A stretch of 64,000 bases of DNA, from contig QLIY01000461.1 in the NCBI GenBank assembly GCA_003260075.1, forward strand, positions 46,585 to 110,584, read 5' to 3'. This stretch comes from Phallusia mammillata (lineage: Eukaryota; Chordata; Ascidiacea; Phlebobranchia; Ascidiidae). Made by a program: the position numbers and the translations under genes. The notes under the pieces were generated by a model. The model worked only from the letters and a program-made list of their open reading frames with translations. It ran no database searches and was not told the DNA's origin. Each line of letters starts with the position of its first letter. Within the stretch, counting starts at the first letter, position 1. Positions 48,628 to 61,903 of this stretch are shown here, one piece after another.

Positions 48628-48722
48628 AAAGTTTTATTTGCAACAGAAATATTAATTTCGCCTATAAAGGCATCGTCACACTGACGCTGATCGTCTGCCA
48701 CTCTTTATGAGTATATTTTGTA
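48583..48722. repeat. perfect 45-bp inverted repeat with 50-base loop
   Basis: The left arm 48583-48627 and right arm 48678-48722 are exact reverse complements (core AGAGTGGCAGACGATCAGCG). The loop is 48628-48677. The left arm is also present, ending at the join, in the other copy (46397-46441). It could be a MITE end pair or a hairpin-forming transcript. No promoter or box motif was recognised. Confidence 0.9.
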
Positions 48723-49180
48723 TACTTGACAAGCGAAGACAGATCTGTCGGTCACCACCCTGTTACAGAGGCTGATTCTTGTAGTCTGTTATGACATCAC
48801 ACTCAAAACGTACAATTTAGAGTTGTAAGCAGGTCTGAAATTATGGCCCGAACCCGAACGTACAAGCCAGAAACCCACAGCCAATCGGATTTTTTAGTTA
48901 GCGCTCTAAACGTGATGCAATAGCAGCACAAACGAAGCTAAGTGTAAAGTCAGTTTCAAATAAAGTCCGTTTTATTCAAACATAAACTCGAGCACAAAAA
49001 AGTCCAACCCAATCCTAGGTTTAAGAAGCCGTAAAAAAGTGTAATCGTATGAAATATACAAAATATACTCAAAAAAGAGCAGCAGACAATGCTATATTTG
49101 ATAAGTGTAGACAGATCCGTCAGCCACCACCCAGTTACACAGGCTGATTCTTGTAGTCTATGACATAACACTTATAATCG
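48723..49180. repeat. two copies of a ~100-base repeat beside the hairpin
   Basis: 48735-48800 (AGACAGATCTGTCGGTCACC...GGCTGATTCTTGTAGTCT) recurs at 49108-49168 with scattered changes. A diverged version of the hairpin arm (ACAAAATATACTC...AGCAG) precedes it near 49057. The stretch between is AT-rich with a CCCGAACCCGAA word that recurs across the window. No gene. Confidence 0.6.
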
Positions 49181-52100
49181 TATGAAAACACCTTTTTAAA
49201 TTGGAAAGTTTTCTAATTTTAAAATAATTAAAACCCAACTATAACTGTATTTAGTTTTTCCAGACGCAGTAAGTTAACCTGGTGCGTTTCTCCTAACGTT
49301 TGCCACAGTTCAACCTGTTTTAAAGCTAAGTTTAATTCACACTGACCTTGTGACAAGTTGCAAAGAAAACAAAGTTAAATGTAAAACTATGGATGTAAGT
49401 TCACAAAAAATTTAGTCGTTCATCCTTTAGTTTTAATTATATATATATTTCGCTTTTACAGCATCGTCAGTATCCGAAAACATGCAGAAAGATTCGTAAA
49501 AAATGAAAACAGTATGCGTAAATATCTTCTAATAAAATTCCAGCTTTAAGTTTCAATTACGAGAAAAATAAACTAACTACAAGTACAGAGGTGTATATGG
49601 GTATACTTACGGAAACCAACGGCCGTAATTCTAAAACAAGATAACTACGGGTTAAAAATTCACCAGGTATGTTAAAAATCACGACGGTTTGTGTTAATTA
49701 ATTTAGAATTTGTCCGAATTGATTACATACAAAATGCGTTACAATCACAAACTGCTACAAATTTTCGCACAATGGATTTTGACGCTACAAGTGTAACATT
49801 GGTCCATGTCAAATTGCTGAGTAAATACGCGAGTGCAACAAAAACAAACAGTACAAGAGCAATTTGTTTCCCAAAACAGCTCAGGCGTACGCGCCAACTT
49901 CGAAGCCGCGCTGCCAAAAGGCAAGGGCCGAAAATTTTCATCACTCCAAAACGGACCCGTGAGTTTGTTTTTCCCGTCAAATTACGAAATACATTCTATT
50001 TGTCGCAAAACAAACAAGTGCAAGGCCTGTGGATGCCGATCTCCTTGCCGTGTTTGGAAAGGCGACGAATTGGCGAATTGGTGACCTCTGTCTGAGTCGC
50101 TGACTGCCGTAATTGCAGATGAGACTCCCGCTGACCGTCGTAGCACCTGCGTTGAGCAAAATTGGGACAATTGTTTCGCCACTGCGTTTATTGATTTTGC
50201 ATGCGTCGCGAGGTAAATTGGAACCTTTACCTAAATTTAGTATCGTTCTTCTTAGAACCAGTAAAATGCAAATGCACGCGCAATGCAGTTGTTTTTTGAG
50301 TTCACACTTAAGACTTAAGCTAAATTTGATCATGCTTAGTTATGTCTTTATTTAGTTTTTCTTACAGTTTAGACCAATGGTTCTCAACCGGGAAGAAATT
50401 TGATTTTAAAAAAAACAATTTTAAATAATCTTTGTATGGTTTAGCATCTACTATGTAGTCCATTGGAAATGGGTTGAAAATGCTAAGTAAGTAATTTGTC
50501 GATAAACGTTGGGAGCCGTTGGTTTGGACAATAGCTTAACTAAGAACAAAACTGACATTGAAGTAATATAACTTAATCTATAGTCAATCGGCTAGATTTT
50601 GTGGAAAAAAGATGCCAGTATACTCATTGAGTATTGGGAAGAATATCCACATTGATCTGAAAGAAAGACATTCAGAAAAGCGCTTAAAATTTAGAAAGTT
50701 TGCGCCATGGAAATGCTTGACTTTATATAAATCGTCTAAAGGCACAGTAAACTATAATTTATGTGTGAGTGTACCGTGATCGCAGGTGTGCATGAAAGCT
50801 TCAAGGCTAATCCCAATAATGAATACCTTTTCAAAAGCGTATATATCATAGTAAAGCTTTTTGACGAAAAAAAAACATTCTCTTGAAACGTAGATGTGGT
50901 CTAGATAAGTCACTTAGCAAGCCATTTAAATTTGTGTGAATATACGATTCGGTATTTCTTACAGCTTGTTTTTAAACTCAGTACATGTTTGACACCCCGT
51001 TATCTTGAATTTCAACCATGACCGTTCACTTTTAAAGGGCGGTTTCCCAGCCCGCTTGCAATCAACTGTATCTTAGTCAAACGACATGTCGGTAGATAAT
51101 GTCGACCTAATTGAACATTGAGCGTTTAATCCCCTTCATGGCAGGCAGAAAACCACATTAAAACACATTCGAACCTTAGAAAACAAGGGTTATATGCTTT
51201 CAGATTTCATTATGGGTTTTATTCACATTATTTGCGATCAGGCAGGACTTCAGACCTAAGTTTTGTCGATTTAGCTTATGCAACATTTGGCTTTAATCAG
51301 ATCTGGGTAGAAGAAAGATTATTAAAGGTTAAGGCGCCACGATGTTCGAGTATTAAAAAGCAATTGTAAAAATGAGACGTACACTATGTAATCGTGTCTG
51401 AAATTAGGCCTTCAGAAAGAAGCTTTTCAACAATCTATTACAATTTACCGAAAATCTGAAAATAGTGCTGTCAAAACGTTGTTCTATTTTTGAGTCTATC
51501 TTAATGGCTTGTTATTATTATTTAATACGCTTTAACCATAAAAGTGTTCCTAACGTTTCCTAACGTTGGGGTAAAATACTATTTCTGCCAGCTTTAAGTT
51601 ATGTATTGTTGAGCGCATGTATCAAATTCTGCGTATAATTCAGATTATATCGAAGTTTTGATGATTTTTACTATGGCGGAACCAGGGCAATTACGAATGT
51701 CGTGGGTCTCAGAATGTTCGTCCGTTTGTCCGGTGCGTTTATTTGTATGTTTCGCGGTCAAACAAACTGGCATCGTGCTCTCGCAGTCGGCGAAATACGT
51801 TACTAGAAAACCTGACAATTTTGAAAATGTTGCCGATTTCTGAGAAGACGACGAAAAGTTAAACTTATTGTATTTATGTCTGAATGTCGTAGTTTGAAAG
51901 ATGCAGTTAATAAAGGTGTGGTACAGGTTTCGCAGTAGAAAATTGCTTTGTGCTGGAACTCGAACAAATATTGAAGATACAAGTTGTTGAAATGACAGCG
52001 AAAAGTGATTGCATTGGTCAACGGTTTTGTAAAGATATTTCAATGCTAATTTATAAAATAGTTTTAAAGATCATTGCTGTTGCAGTTGCTAATGTAATGA

Positions 52101-54551
52101 GATGTGGTTTTGCCGAAGAAGTTTCACGAAATAGTAAGGGACATTTTTGCAGTCGCAATACGCTAGTCAGGTAGTAAATCTTTTCTTATTATTGAAATCT
52201 CCTTTTAAGTAAAGCAACTGCGACAACTCATGATCATCAAAATCAGATCAAGAAAATTCAGTGTGAAAACCATTGAATCTGTCGCTGTGTTTTGACGCTA
52301 ATAAGGGTTATTTTCCTTTTTGTCACCAGAGGGAAAAAGTCTGTCTAAAAAAACATTTGTTTGTCGAAAATCGATGAAATATAGGTGTGGCCAGATTATA
52401 GCTTATGACATGAATTTGAGCGATCTCTAGAACCAATTTCTGTCAATCAGCAACTGTTGCGCCGCCAACACTAAAACCTTTCCTGGCGCTTTAGTGGTTA
52501 AACGATTTTCGAGCAAATGTTAACAAAACCGCCTGCAAACAATATCTTGTCAGGTGACTTTAAACAAGTCATTACCACAACCAAGAAGGTGTAAATTTTC
52601 CCACGCGATTCTGTGTGAAGCAATTAACAGCTTACGGCCAAGTTTTTGCATATTGCAGATAATCAGCAGCGCTAAACACCTCTGAGTTTACCAAAATTGG
52701 AGGTTGCATAAGAGTTGTGTGTCGGCCCAGGCCTTTCGGGTTTGGACTAAGGTTTAAATAAATATACCTGATTCGGGTCTGACCTCACGCTCGGGGGCAA
52801 TCGTGGCCCAGTTTTAACAGTTTTCTGACCTTATTCCGGCTTTGTAGTAAAAAATAATCTGGTTTGGCCGGATTTTGGGATTTCGGGTTCGGTCACAAAT
52901 TTGAGTTCGCTACTAACTCATATGTTTGGTAAAATTAAAATTTGCAACACAATTTGGGAGTAGAATTAAATAACAAATAACTTGTTTCTGAGGTTGTTTT
53001 ATTGCCCTAATTTTCTTAAGGTTTGCGATAAAATGGATACAATCACGCTAAAAAGGTGTATATACACGGTACAACTTCGCATCAAAGTATCTACATCAAC
53101 AACACGAATTAAACATACACGTCAATGCATCATGCGCTCTTGTGTGATTTTAGCGCTAAAATAACAACCGCGTCGTTATGGCAGGCGTGCCCACGTAGGA
53201 AGTCACAAATTCAGTCATAAGCGCCAAACCAAGTTTTTAAGATGTTGCTAATAGGACTTCCAACCAACAAATGGACATAGTGAAATGGAAAAACAGTGTA
53301 TTTGACCAAAATAGGTGAGCCGCACCCGCACTGCGCCGGCCCTGTTCAATGCAATCAATACCACATTTACAGGGCCGATAAGAATCTGATTCAAAGACTT
53401 GTGATTTAAATCACAGTGGGCGTGAGGGGTGATTTTCAATATTCGATTTTTTTGGTTTGGGGTTGTGATTTGAGATACCGAATGTGCGCTATGTTTTTCA
53501 AACCGGACTTTTTTGTACAATTGCTTGCGCCGAGTGGTTACGACGAACTTTTTTGACGAACTTTTTAGTGTTAGGCCATTAAGTATAACTAAGACCAAGT
53601 ACAATTTTTAATGCAAATAAGTCTTATAAACGACCTAAATTATGTTTGATAGTGGTAATACGGAGGGTTGATTTGACGGTTACCCTTTTTCTCTTGTCCA
53701 TAATTGCGCCGCAAAGTTTTAACTTTTGTGATAATTGGTTTTCTAATTCACATTTAGGACTTAGTAAGAAGATATATGTTCATGAACTGAAAGTGCAGAA
53801 TAGACAGTAAAGGGAAGGAATCTTAGTCAGTCGTGCTAATAGCAGCGGCATTAGGAAAGTGCAAAGCAGTTTAGCATAGTATGCTTATGCTTGTTTCCTG
53901 TATTTAGCAAGAGCTAAAAAAGCTTAATTTTTGTTAAAAAATGTCGAACCAGTATAGCAAATATTGTGAATGTATCTTTCACAATAGATTCGCTCAATCA
54001 TCTGTTTTGACGTAACTGTGGTTGTCGTAGCGACAGCCTCAGGTGCGCAATTAAATTCAGTTTTGATATGATAAGTGCGGTTCAGCAATATAATTTTGGC
54101 CACAAAATTTGTTGGTTCCGGGCCGCAGGAAATGTTTTCCGCGGCTTACAAAGTGCCATGGTGTTATATCATCAAATTTTTGAACTTCTGTCACTTGCAA
54201 CGTATCACTTTTTGTGTTTATTTAGAGAGCATGGCGTCGCATTGACATTAGGCAAACAAAATAAACTGCAAAACACAGCACAGGCTTGCCTAACGTACGT
54301 CTAGTTATTAGACATTTCATAGACTTTACGCAAGAGAAGGAAACGACCAACATGTCAAAACATTATATTTTGTGTAGGAACGTAATATATACAATAATAT
54401 CTACAGAGGTGGCTGTATGTCGGGCAGGTAAAGAGAGCGTGTCATTCAACATTGTATTTTCATACCTAGCCACATTTAACTTTAAATTCTATGTTTTTTG
54501 CAGGGTTGTATAACGCTAAGTCGATATATACCCAGATAATTCAGAGGAGCA
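49181..54551. other. gene-poor stretch, no convincing coding sequence
   Basis: Open frames up to 134 codons (49691-50095; 51645-52043 minus) overlap one another in several frames and show no recognisable family or exon structure. The only clear feature is the small MITE at 50375-50521. A dispersed GGGTTCGGGT/CCCGAACCC-rich piece lies near 52730-52910, similar to pieces at 33120-33300, 38400-38600 and 44760-44830. 49833-49955 is a possible isolated exon before a GTGAGT at 49956, but nothing supports it further. Confidence 0.4.
50375..50521. mobile_element. short hAT-like MITE (147 bases)
   Basis: The left end CAATGGTTCTCAACC and a right end near 50507-50521 (GTTGGGAGCCGTTG) are imperfect inverted repeats. 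The 8-bp flanks are GTTTAGAC (50367-50374) and GTTTGGAC (50522-50529), with one mismatch. Confidence 0.7.
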
Positions 54552-57500
54552 ATGGTGAACATGTTGTCTAAGGTGGACCCGGTGGTCGTACGGATTTTCC
54601 TTATTCTGTTTGGCTTTATCATATTCGTGTGTGCTCCGATATTCGCCTTTCTCAACAGTATACCTGTTAGCGTGAACACGTTTGGAACCAATGTAAAACT
54701 CTTGGCACCAGGCAAGTATATTTTCTGTATAAAAAGCATTGAGCGTTGTACATAGCAGTAAGTATAAGCCAAACGGTTCTTATGTATTTTCGTACTGGAA
54801 TTTGACCATGGCTACACAATGTACACATGTGGTATGGGCTACACTGGAATGTTTGAAAGAACTTAAGAGTATCGTTGACTATAGGTCATCATGGTGAAAA
54901 CGTATTATTTTTTTAACGCTTTAATTTCCACGCCTAAATTTGTGTACAAGCCATTACAGCATCGAGAAAAACTTAAAGAAAAACTTATTTTTCGTAGTAG
55001 CATTGGTAAACTGCGTGTGGTATGCAATATCTTGCAGGAAATGTACAGTAAACTCGGCACAGCTGCAATCATCATGTGAAACGTGTAGCAAAAACCACAG
55101 TTTATCAAACACTCCAATTAAATAAGAAGTAGTCTACGCCCAATACGTAAACCGCTAATACACAGTACCACCACGAGCCAAGTTTTATCTGTGTTAATAT
55201 CGCTGATACAATCTTGCTATGACGCAAAATTCGGTGGAAAAGTTATATTAGAGACTTTTTAGTTGCAAAGTTCGAATTGATATAAAGGAGAATGTCCTTT
55301 GGTTGGTTTTTCACGTTTTCCAGTACATTTTGCGTTTTAGTGGCCACTGCTTTAATCCCGCTATGAGGTCAACTTGGCCGATAAATGTTGCTAGAGTACA
55401 TTAAACAATGTGTGTTTATCATATATTCGTGACGCTGGAATTTGTTTTTAGTCGGTCAATATTTAGCCATAATTAAAAGAACACTGCGACCTCCGTAAAG
55501 GGTGTGTTTGTCATCTATGTTAAGCATGTTTGTAGACCCAGTCCAAAATAAGAAAAACATGCTCTGGACACAAAAACAACACATAAAATTTAACGTTTTG
55601 GAGGCCTGTGGTCGAACGGCTGGGTCACCCGAACAAACCAGCTTTAGACAGAAAAAAAACACAGACAAAAACAATATGTGTCTACTTCACGGAAGCGAAC
55701 CAATAAAAGGCAGCTTAACATTTTTGATCTTAATCTGTTTGTTTGTTTCACAGAACTTTTCGAACACAACATGGAAGTGTTAAGTGACAAATACCCGATC
55801 GATATAACGCCAGCCGGTTGGGTGTTCTCCATTATATGGCCCCTCATCTACTTCTGGAACTTTATTTCTGCTTGCTTCATGCTTACTGCGCTTTGCGTCA
55901 AACCGTCCAAGAACCCGATTCTGCGGACTGAATATCTTCTTCCTAACGTAAGTACTTTCTTAAGTAATGACATATAACCTGTCTTATATAAGGTATGTGT
56001 GTTTGGTATCAAACCTTGGGCGGCTTAAAGCAGAATGTCATGTGGATTTGTTTCCGACATTAAGAGCAAAGAAAAGCCGACAACATTAAAGACTATTTTA
56101 GCTACATGTATACATGTATAAAAAACACGAAAGGGAAATAATTGAAAGGATAACGAAAGGCTATGTATGACTTAATAAAGTCCATAATAATTGCTGAATT
56201 GGTATTTAATAGCAATACAATTTGACTTCTGTAGTTGTATACGACGCTTAGCCACTTTTGTATGTCAATAAATCGAGACCTTGTTTCATATTTAGACTTT
56301 CTTCTACTCGTGGATGTTGGCATTCGCCTGCATCGTCGGTTGGCTTTTCTCATTCGACCGGGAAATATTCGAATTGTCGTTTGTTTTGCTCGCTACTTCC
56401 ACAGTCGCCGTGATAACCTGTCTAGTGGTGTCATATCGAGCTATTCTAAAGGAAGTTTCTTATCTCAAACATCAACATAAAGGTATAAACCAGTCAAAGT
56501 GTTTTCCATACAGATTAACTAACATTTGAACATTTTCGCGAAAGATTAAATGCAGATCTGTTTTGCATATTTACATGTAGTCTTTTTTAAGTGAAGATTT
56601 TTTCCATTTTTACGTAAAGCAGTAAAGATTTTCGACCGGTTCGAATCTGTATGTACCTTAACAAAAATACTACACAAATCGCAGTTTTCGTACATAAAGA
56701 TATTGGGCTCAGTATTGGCTTATAGAGTTTGAAAGGTAATCTCAAACCTTCATGTAGTTAATTCCTTACCTCTGTGTCATCTACGGCAGGGCTACTCAAA
56801 CTTACTTGTTCTGCGACCCCATTTTAGAACATAAATTTCTACGCGACCCCTTGATAGATATGATGTAAAGAAATACTTATATTTGATATATATACCATCT
56901 AATGGCGCCTAAAAAGCCCAAATTAATTACTAACTTGATACACAGATTGACAGCCTTAGTTTTTATGACGTCATAATCTATTGTGTCGCTTGTGGTATCT
57001 GTTTTTTCGCATTGTTTGCACACAATAGACATAAAAAAGTCTGGAGCATATGACTACTATTAGGCTGGTAATACTCTTTTAAGTTCTGCAAAATGTGTTT
57101 AGAGCAGTTTGGATACACGGGAATGATATTTAAACAATAAATGTACGAACGTATACCTTGTATTGTGACATAATAACCCATAAAGTTTCGCGACCCCAAA
57201 ATTATATTACGCGACCCCAATTGGGGTGGCGACCCACAGTTTGAGAAGCCCTGATCTACGGTACCTATCCACCAGATGACAGCACTGAGCAATGTCAGTA
57301 TTGGTTAACTGGGGCGTTTGGTTAAGGAGAAAAGGTCCCGGGCTAATCCTCTGTTAACCGCAACAAAATTATGCCGTGACGGCGCTATGCTCTGCATTTT
57401 AAAGGTCAGCCAGTTCGGACCATGGGAACAAAATGTCCGTTTGTTGACGCATTTTTCCCGCAACAAAACCGCAGTGGCCGCAAACTTGCACAAGCCAAAA

Positions 57501-59194
57501 GTTCTAGTTTTTTAAACTGATTAGGTAAACCGCAACCCAGCACAACCTTTATGTCGTTTAACGTAATTTGAATGAAAGCCATACACCCGGCACAGTCGAT
57601 TGTTTTGGGGATGCAGTTTCGGGCCCCCAAGCATTTTTTGTCGGCAACGTGTTGACCTTAAGATGTAAAACCTATATTCAGTTTAATCAACGATTTAATT
57701 ATGAAATACATTAAGTAGTTCCCTAAATACATCTTTGATTATAAACAAGTACCATCGCTGCAAACAAAGTTTTTTTTATTTTTAAGTTTGTATTTTCGTT
57801 TTTCTCCAGTTAATCTCTACCTGGTCCGCATTCTTATTCACAACGGACTTGGAATATTTGGAACTTGGATTGCTGCTGCAACTTTGCTTAACCTTAACGT
57901 CGTGCTCGTTTACTACGACAGTCCTGGCGTCACGATTCCACGCGAAAGGGGTAAGTGCACAAAGTTGTCGAATGCAAACAACAAAGAATAAAGAAAAGTA
58001 ACTAAGGTATAAAACAGTGGTTCTCAACCTTTTTTCTTTCGTGGCCCACTTTCATTGCACAAAAATTCTGTGGCCCAGTAAATTTTTATGAAAGAAAGAA
58101 ACAACTATAAAGTAGGTTCAGAACAAAAAAAACTGCAGGACATATTTCAAACACATAATAAGTTCAAAATATGTTAATGCGAAAAATCATAAAACAGCAC
58201 TTTCCCTTCTTTAATCAAGCACTTTCAGGTATGACCGAATAATTGGACAATTGATATTCTGCTATTATCTGGCTTTATTGTAATCACAAAGTAGTTTATT
58301 ACATCATAAACATACGGGGTTGCAGAAACTCAAAGTAACTTTATACCGTAAATAGAATAATTCAAAATAATTTACATTCCTTCTCAATTCCTCCCCAAGC
58401 CATTATTCTTGTAAAATTGAGTGTAGTGACACAAATGAAAATTCTTAAAAAATGCTTTCTATTTGATTGGTCTGTGGCCCAATCAAAATGCTTCCATGGC
58501 CCACTGGTTGAGAACCGCTGGTATAAAGGGAGAAAAATTCCTGCACACAAAACTTCAAATTGACTTCCCCCCATAAAAACATACATTTTGTAGATTTTTG
58601 TGCACACTAATGAGTAGATTTTTTTTCAATTTGATTCTGCCTGTAAAATGAAATGAAATTTCAATGGAATGAAGTATTCTAACTTTTTGCGTCGAAACTT
58701 TTTATTGGGGCTATTTTTTTCTGTAGAGTTATTCACACACAGAGTTGTTTGTAGTACTTGTTTAAACTGCGATCATTAGGTGAGGACGTGCGGCCTTCAG
58801 AAAGTTAATAAGTACAAAGTGCAAATAATACTGGACGCACGATTCTAAACACACATCAAGACCTACAATTACCAGATCTCTATTTGCAGGTTTCATTTCC
58901 GCTGAAACTTCAGGCACCATCATGCTTTCCATCCTCATAGTGGCTGTAATAGTCTACTTCATGCTGGAGAACTTCGTCTTCGAACGTTACTGCCGCTTTA
59001 CGCTTAGCATCTTCCCGGCGCTTCTCTTCGCAACCAGTGGACTTTTTATCCGCAACTGGTACGGATCAGTAGGAAGACAGAATCCCATTCTCTCGGCGTG
59101 TCTGGTGGCTCTCAGTGCGGTCGGCATGATCGCTCGTTTTACGCTCTTCTTCTACAACTACGCAAAGCGCGTCCGACAGCGTCAAATTTGCTGA
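54552..59194 (+). CDS. multi-pass membrane protein, TspO/MBR-like segment (328 aa)
   Basis: Five exons: 54552-54711, 55754-55947, 56296-56482, 57810-57950, 58890-59194 (TGA). Phases fit throughout if intron 1 uses a GC donor (CAG then GCAAGT at 54712). Hydrophobic segments: IFLILFGFIIFVCAPIFAFL in exon 1; GWVFSIIWPLIYFWNFISA in exon 2, after DITPA; two in exon 3; two in exon 4, including the HNGLGIFGTWIAAATLLNL stretch; and three in exon 5, ending in a basic tail (KRVRQRQIC). That suggests about nine membrane spans. The PAGW.FSI.WP.IY pattern resembles the tryptophan-rich helix of TspO/MBR relatives, but the protein is about twice as long as TspO. Function unknown. A second ATG three codons in (54561) is possible. 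Confidence 0.8.
55500..55710 (+). repeat. fragment of the dispersed repeat seen at 440-1740
   Basis: Contains ACGTTTTGGAGGCCTGTGG followed by a GGGTCA, CTTTAGACAGAAAAAA and ACAAAAACAATATGTGTC, the same order as in 1240-1740 and 5300-5720. It lies in intron 1 of the membrane-protein gene, directly before exon 2. Confidence 0.6.
56787..57253. mobile_element. hAT-like MITE in intron 3 of the membrane-protein gene
   Basis: Ends CAGGGCTACTCAAAC (56787-56801) and GTTTGAGAAGCCCTG (57239-57253) are inverted repeats with one mismatch. An exact 8-bp target duplication ATCTACGG lies at 56779-56786 and 57254-57261. 467 bases, non-coding. Confidence 0.85.
58015..58520. mobile_element. hAT-like MITE in intron 4 of the membrane-protein gene
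   Basis: CAGTGGTTCTCAACC (58015-58029) and GGTTGAGAACCGCTG (58506-58520) are inverted repeats with one mismatch. The 8-bp flanks GTATAAAA (58007-58014) and GTATAAAG (58521-58528) match at 7 of 8. Confidence 0.85.
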
Positions 59195-61903
59195 GTCACG
59201 GTTCTGTTGTACTGAGTCATGGTGTCATGCCTGTGGGTCGCACTTTAAAGAAACGATTTTATTTCACACAGTTGTTTCGAAATTTTAAAGAAATTAGTTG
59301 CATAGAAATGCGAATGATTCGTTCTGCTATTTTGGCGCATCTGTGCGCTTTAATGCTTGCTTGCGCTTGTTCATTTCAGCTAAAAACGAGATGAGTTGAT
59401 TTGTTGCATCAGTTTGACGTATTTTCTCCAAACTTTGTGCTCACATGTTTACGACAATTTTCAAGATAGCATAACAACGCTCATTTCTCTCTTGATACAC
59501 ATTGTGGACCATACAGTGGTTTACTTTGAAGCAGGGGTGCACAACCATTTTGCTATAGTCGGTGGCTATATTGGTTTTAACTTTACCAACGGCTTCTACT
59601 AAGAGAAATATAAAGAATCTACCATGGGACGGTCCTTGTTTAGTGTTTTTAGCTGCAGTTCGTTTAATCCAAACCCTTAATGTTGCATTCATACAACAGC
59701 TAACATTTTTTATTTAAATTTAATCGTTAGGTTTATATATTGTGTTCGTAGCGTTATCAATCTCTGACAACCTTTGCAATACACACAATTCACTTGCACT
59801 TTGACATATATTTCGAAAGTAGTTGCGGCAATTTTCTCGCAAAAACCAGCTGCGGCCTTGAAAACGAGAAAGTGACCTTCGGATTTTCAAACAACACACG
59901 TAACTTTCAGGAATCGGTTAATCAACACAAGGTTACGAAACGCATTAAAGCATATTGCGGTATTTACCATCAGTGCTTGCGTTTGTGGTTACCCTTTAGC
60001 AAGCAATACGGTTTCAGCAAATAACTGCTGAATTCTTTTTCTGAAAGTTCTGCGTTTGGACACAGTTGTACTTTATGACGTTTCTAGAAAAATTGGTATG
60101 AGATAGCCATTTCAATTGACCGTGTCTTGGGGCCCATTCAATGCACAAGAGCTGCGAAGTAAATTATATTACAGGAGCTGCGACGAGTATGCAATATTAC
60201 TGTGATCTGGTTTCCTAACTAATCGGGCTTTGACTATAAGCCTTTATTGCCATTTCGTCTGAACTATTTTGCAAAAGCATCATCAGTGAAATCTAGTAAT
60301 TTAACGACCCGTTTTTTTTTACCGAAGAACACACTTGGGTTCTCAAATTGATTTTTCACGTTTACCCTGCAAAGGCAGTGTGTAAGATCAAATTTATCGA
60401 CATGTTTTTCGTACCAAACTTGTCCCACGAAACTGTTGCGAAAATAAAGTCCAATTAAGTTCATTGCGACCTTGTTAACAGTTCGTCGCTAGCATGTGTA
60501 CAAGTCATTGTGAACACAACGAGAACCAAACCAGATAAGTCAATTTTAATTTCCCCAAAAACTGTTGAAAGTTCTGTTGAATTTTTTTATCCCACATAAG
60601 CATGTCGATTTATATGGAACAATTCAACTATAGTATCAGAATTATTTCACACTTCTCTAACTCGACCGGAAGCATACAAAGCCAAACAACTTGCGTCAAC
60701 AGAATTCCGAACATTACCATTACATCATTCCCCATCTTGTTTGCTCTTGCCGTTTTATATCTCTGTGAGCAAACATTTTGTTCCTTCAAGCGATGCCAAA
60801 TGACCAAAAGTTGAAGTGAAACTGACCTAACGTAACCTCTGATAAAGTCATGTTAAAAAGGCGCATTGTAAAGTTTTTAAATAGAGCTTTCATTACAATG
60901 CAAGTAATTGCTGAGTTGTTAAGCAGATAAATAGCCTGTTGTAAGATTCGAAGTAAAGTTTAGTTCCATTTTTAACTTCCGCTTTGAGGATAAAATCATT
61001 TTTCGCGCTCCTTCTATCATAGGTAAAAGCTGTTCCAATTATTTGGCCATATATGGTCATTGTTATTTTGCTTTGTGTGCCTTTGTATATAGGCACCATT
61101 CTTTACCTCGAATATACATGAATCATTTTCAAATCCAATTATAATAATTTAAACTGCTTTGTGAACGTATTAAGCTCGACAATCGAATCAAGCTCAGACC
61201 ATAAGTTCACTTGGCTGATGGCCCAGATTATTTCCAGTAATCCTGATGTATTTGAACGACCTATATCAGCAAAGTTACCGAGTTCCAATAACTTCACGGC
61301 TTATTGTTTGCCTCCCGGGTAAAGGTGATACTTTACCCCGAGTTTATCGGTTACAGTTAAAGTTCTCTGTTCAATGCAACGAAACCCAATTAGCAAAAAC
61401 TGGCCAAATCTCGTGCATTATCTTAAAATCGATTGTATAGGCATTCAACACTTTTCATTTTTAATCATTTTGCAGCAAAATGCATAAAATATATGTTAAA
61501 ATTGTAGCGTATGCAAGACCACAAAGAGGACGTACAGAATTATAACTTCAAGTGTGGATCAATTCATCATAGATAATACTCGACAGTTTTCTTAAGTTAT
61601 CCCAAATACGGGTTTAGCTGACAAATGATACACGAAAACAATCGCTGCAACAGATATAAGTCTGGAAAAGGATCAAGAAACAGCAAAAGAATGTAACGGA
61701 TCGCGCGATGAAATAATAAATGAACTTCACAAAAATCATCACAAGGCAATAACTTTGTTTCGCTTTACCAATAAACGGAACTTAAAACCAAACCTGCGAA
61801 CAGATTCCAATGACTAATCAAGGCACAGCCTATATACTCGAATGTAATAACGCACAATCTTCAAACGCTCACAACTCACACAAAAGCTGAATGAACGATA
61901 AAT
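59195..61903. other. intergenic stretch, no gene seen
   Basis: Only short open frames without family resemblance. One hAT-like left end (CAGGGGTGCACAACC near 59533) has no partner that I could find. The TspO-like gene ends to the left and the P450 gene ends to the right, tail-to-tail. Confidence 0.5.

Noticed and set aside
49691..50355. Possible gene from several overlapping frames of 66-134 codons
   Set aside because: Frames overlap in all directions, no family was recognised, and only one weak donor (49956) with no partner exon was found.
51645..52174. 132-codon minus frame and overlapping plus frames
   Set aside because: No recognisable domain, biased composition, and frames on both strands of similar length, as expected by chance.
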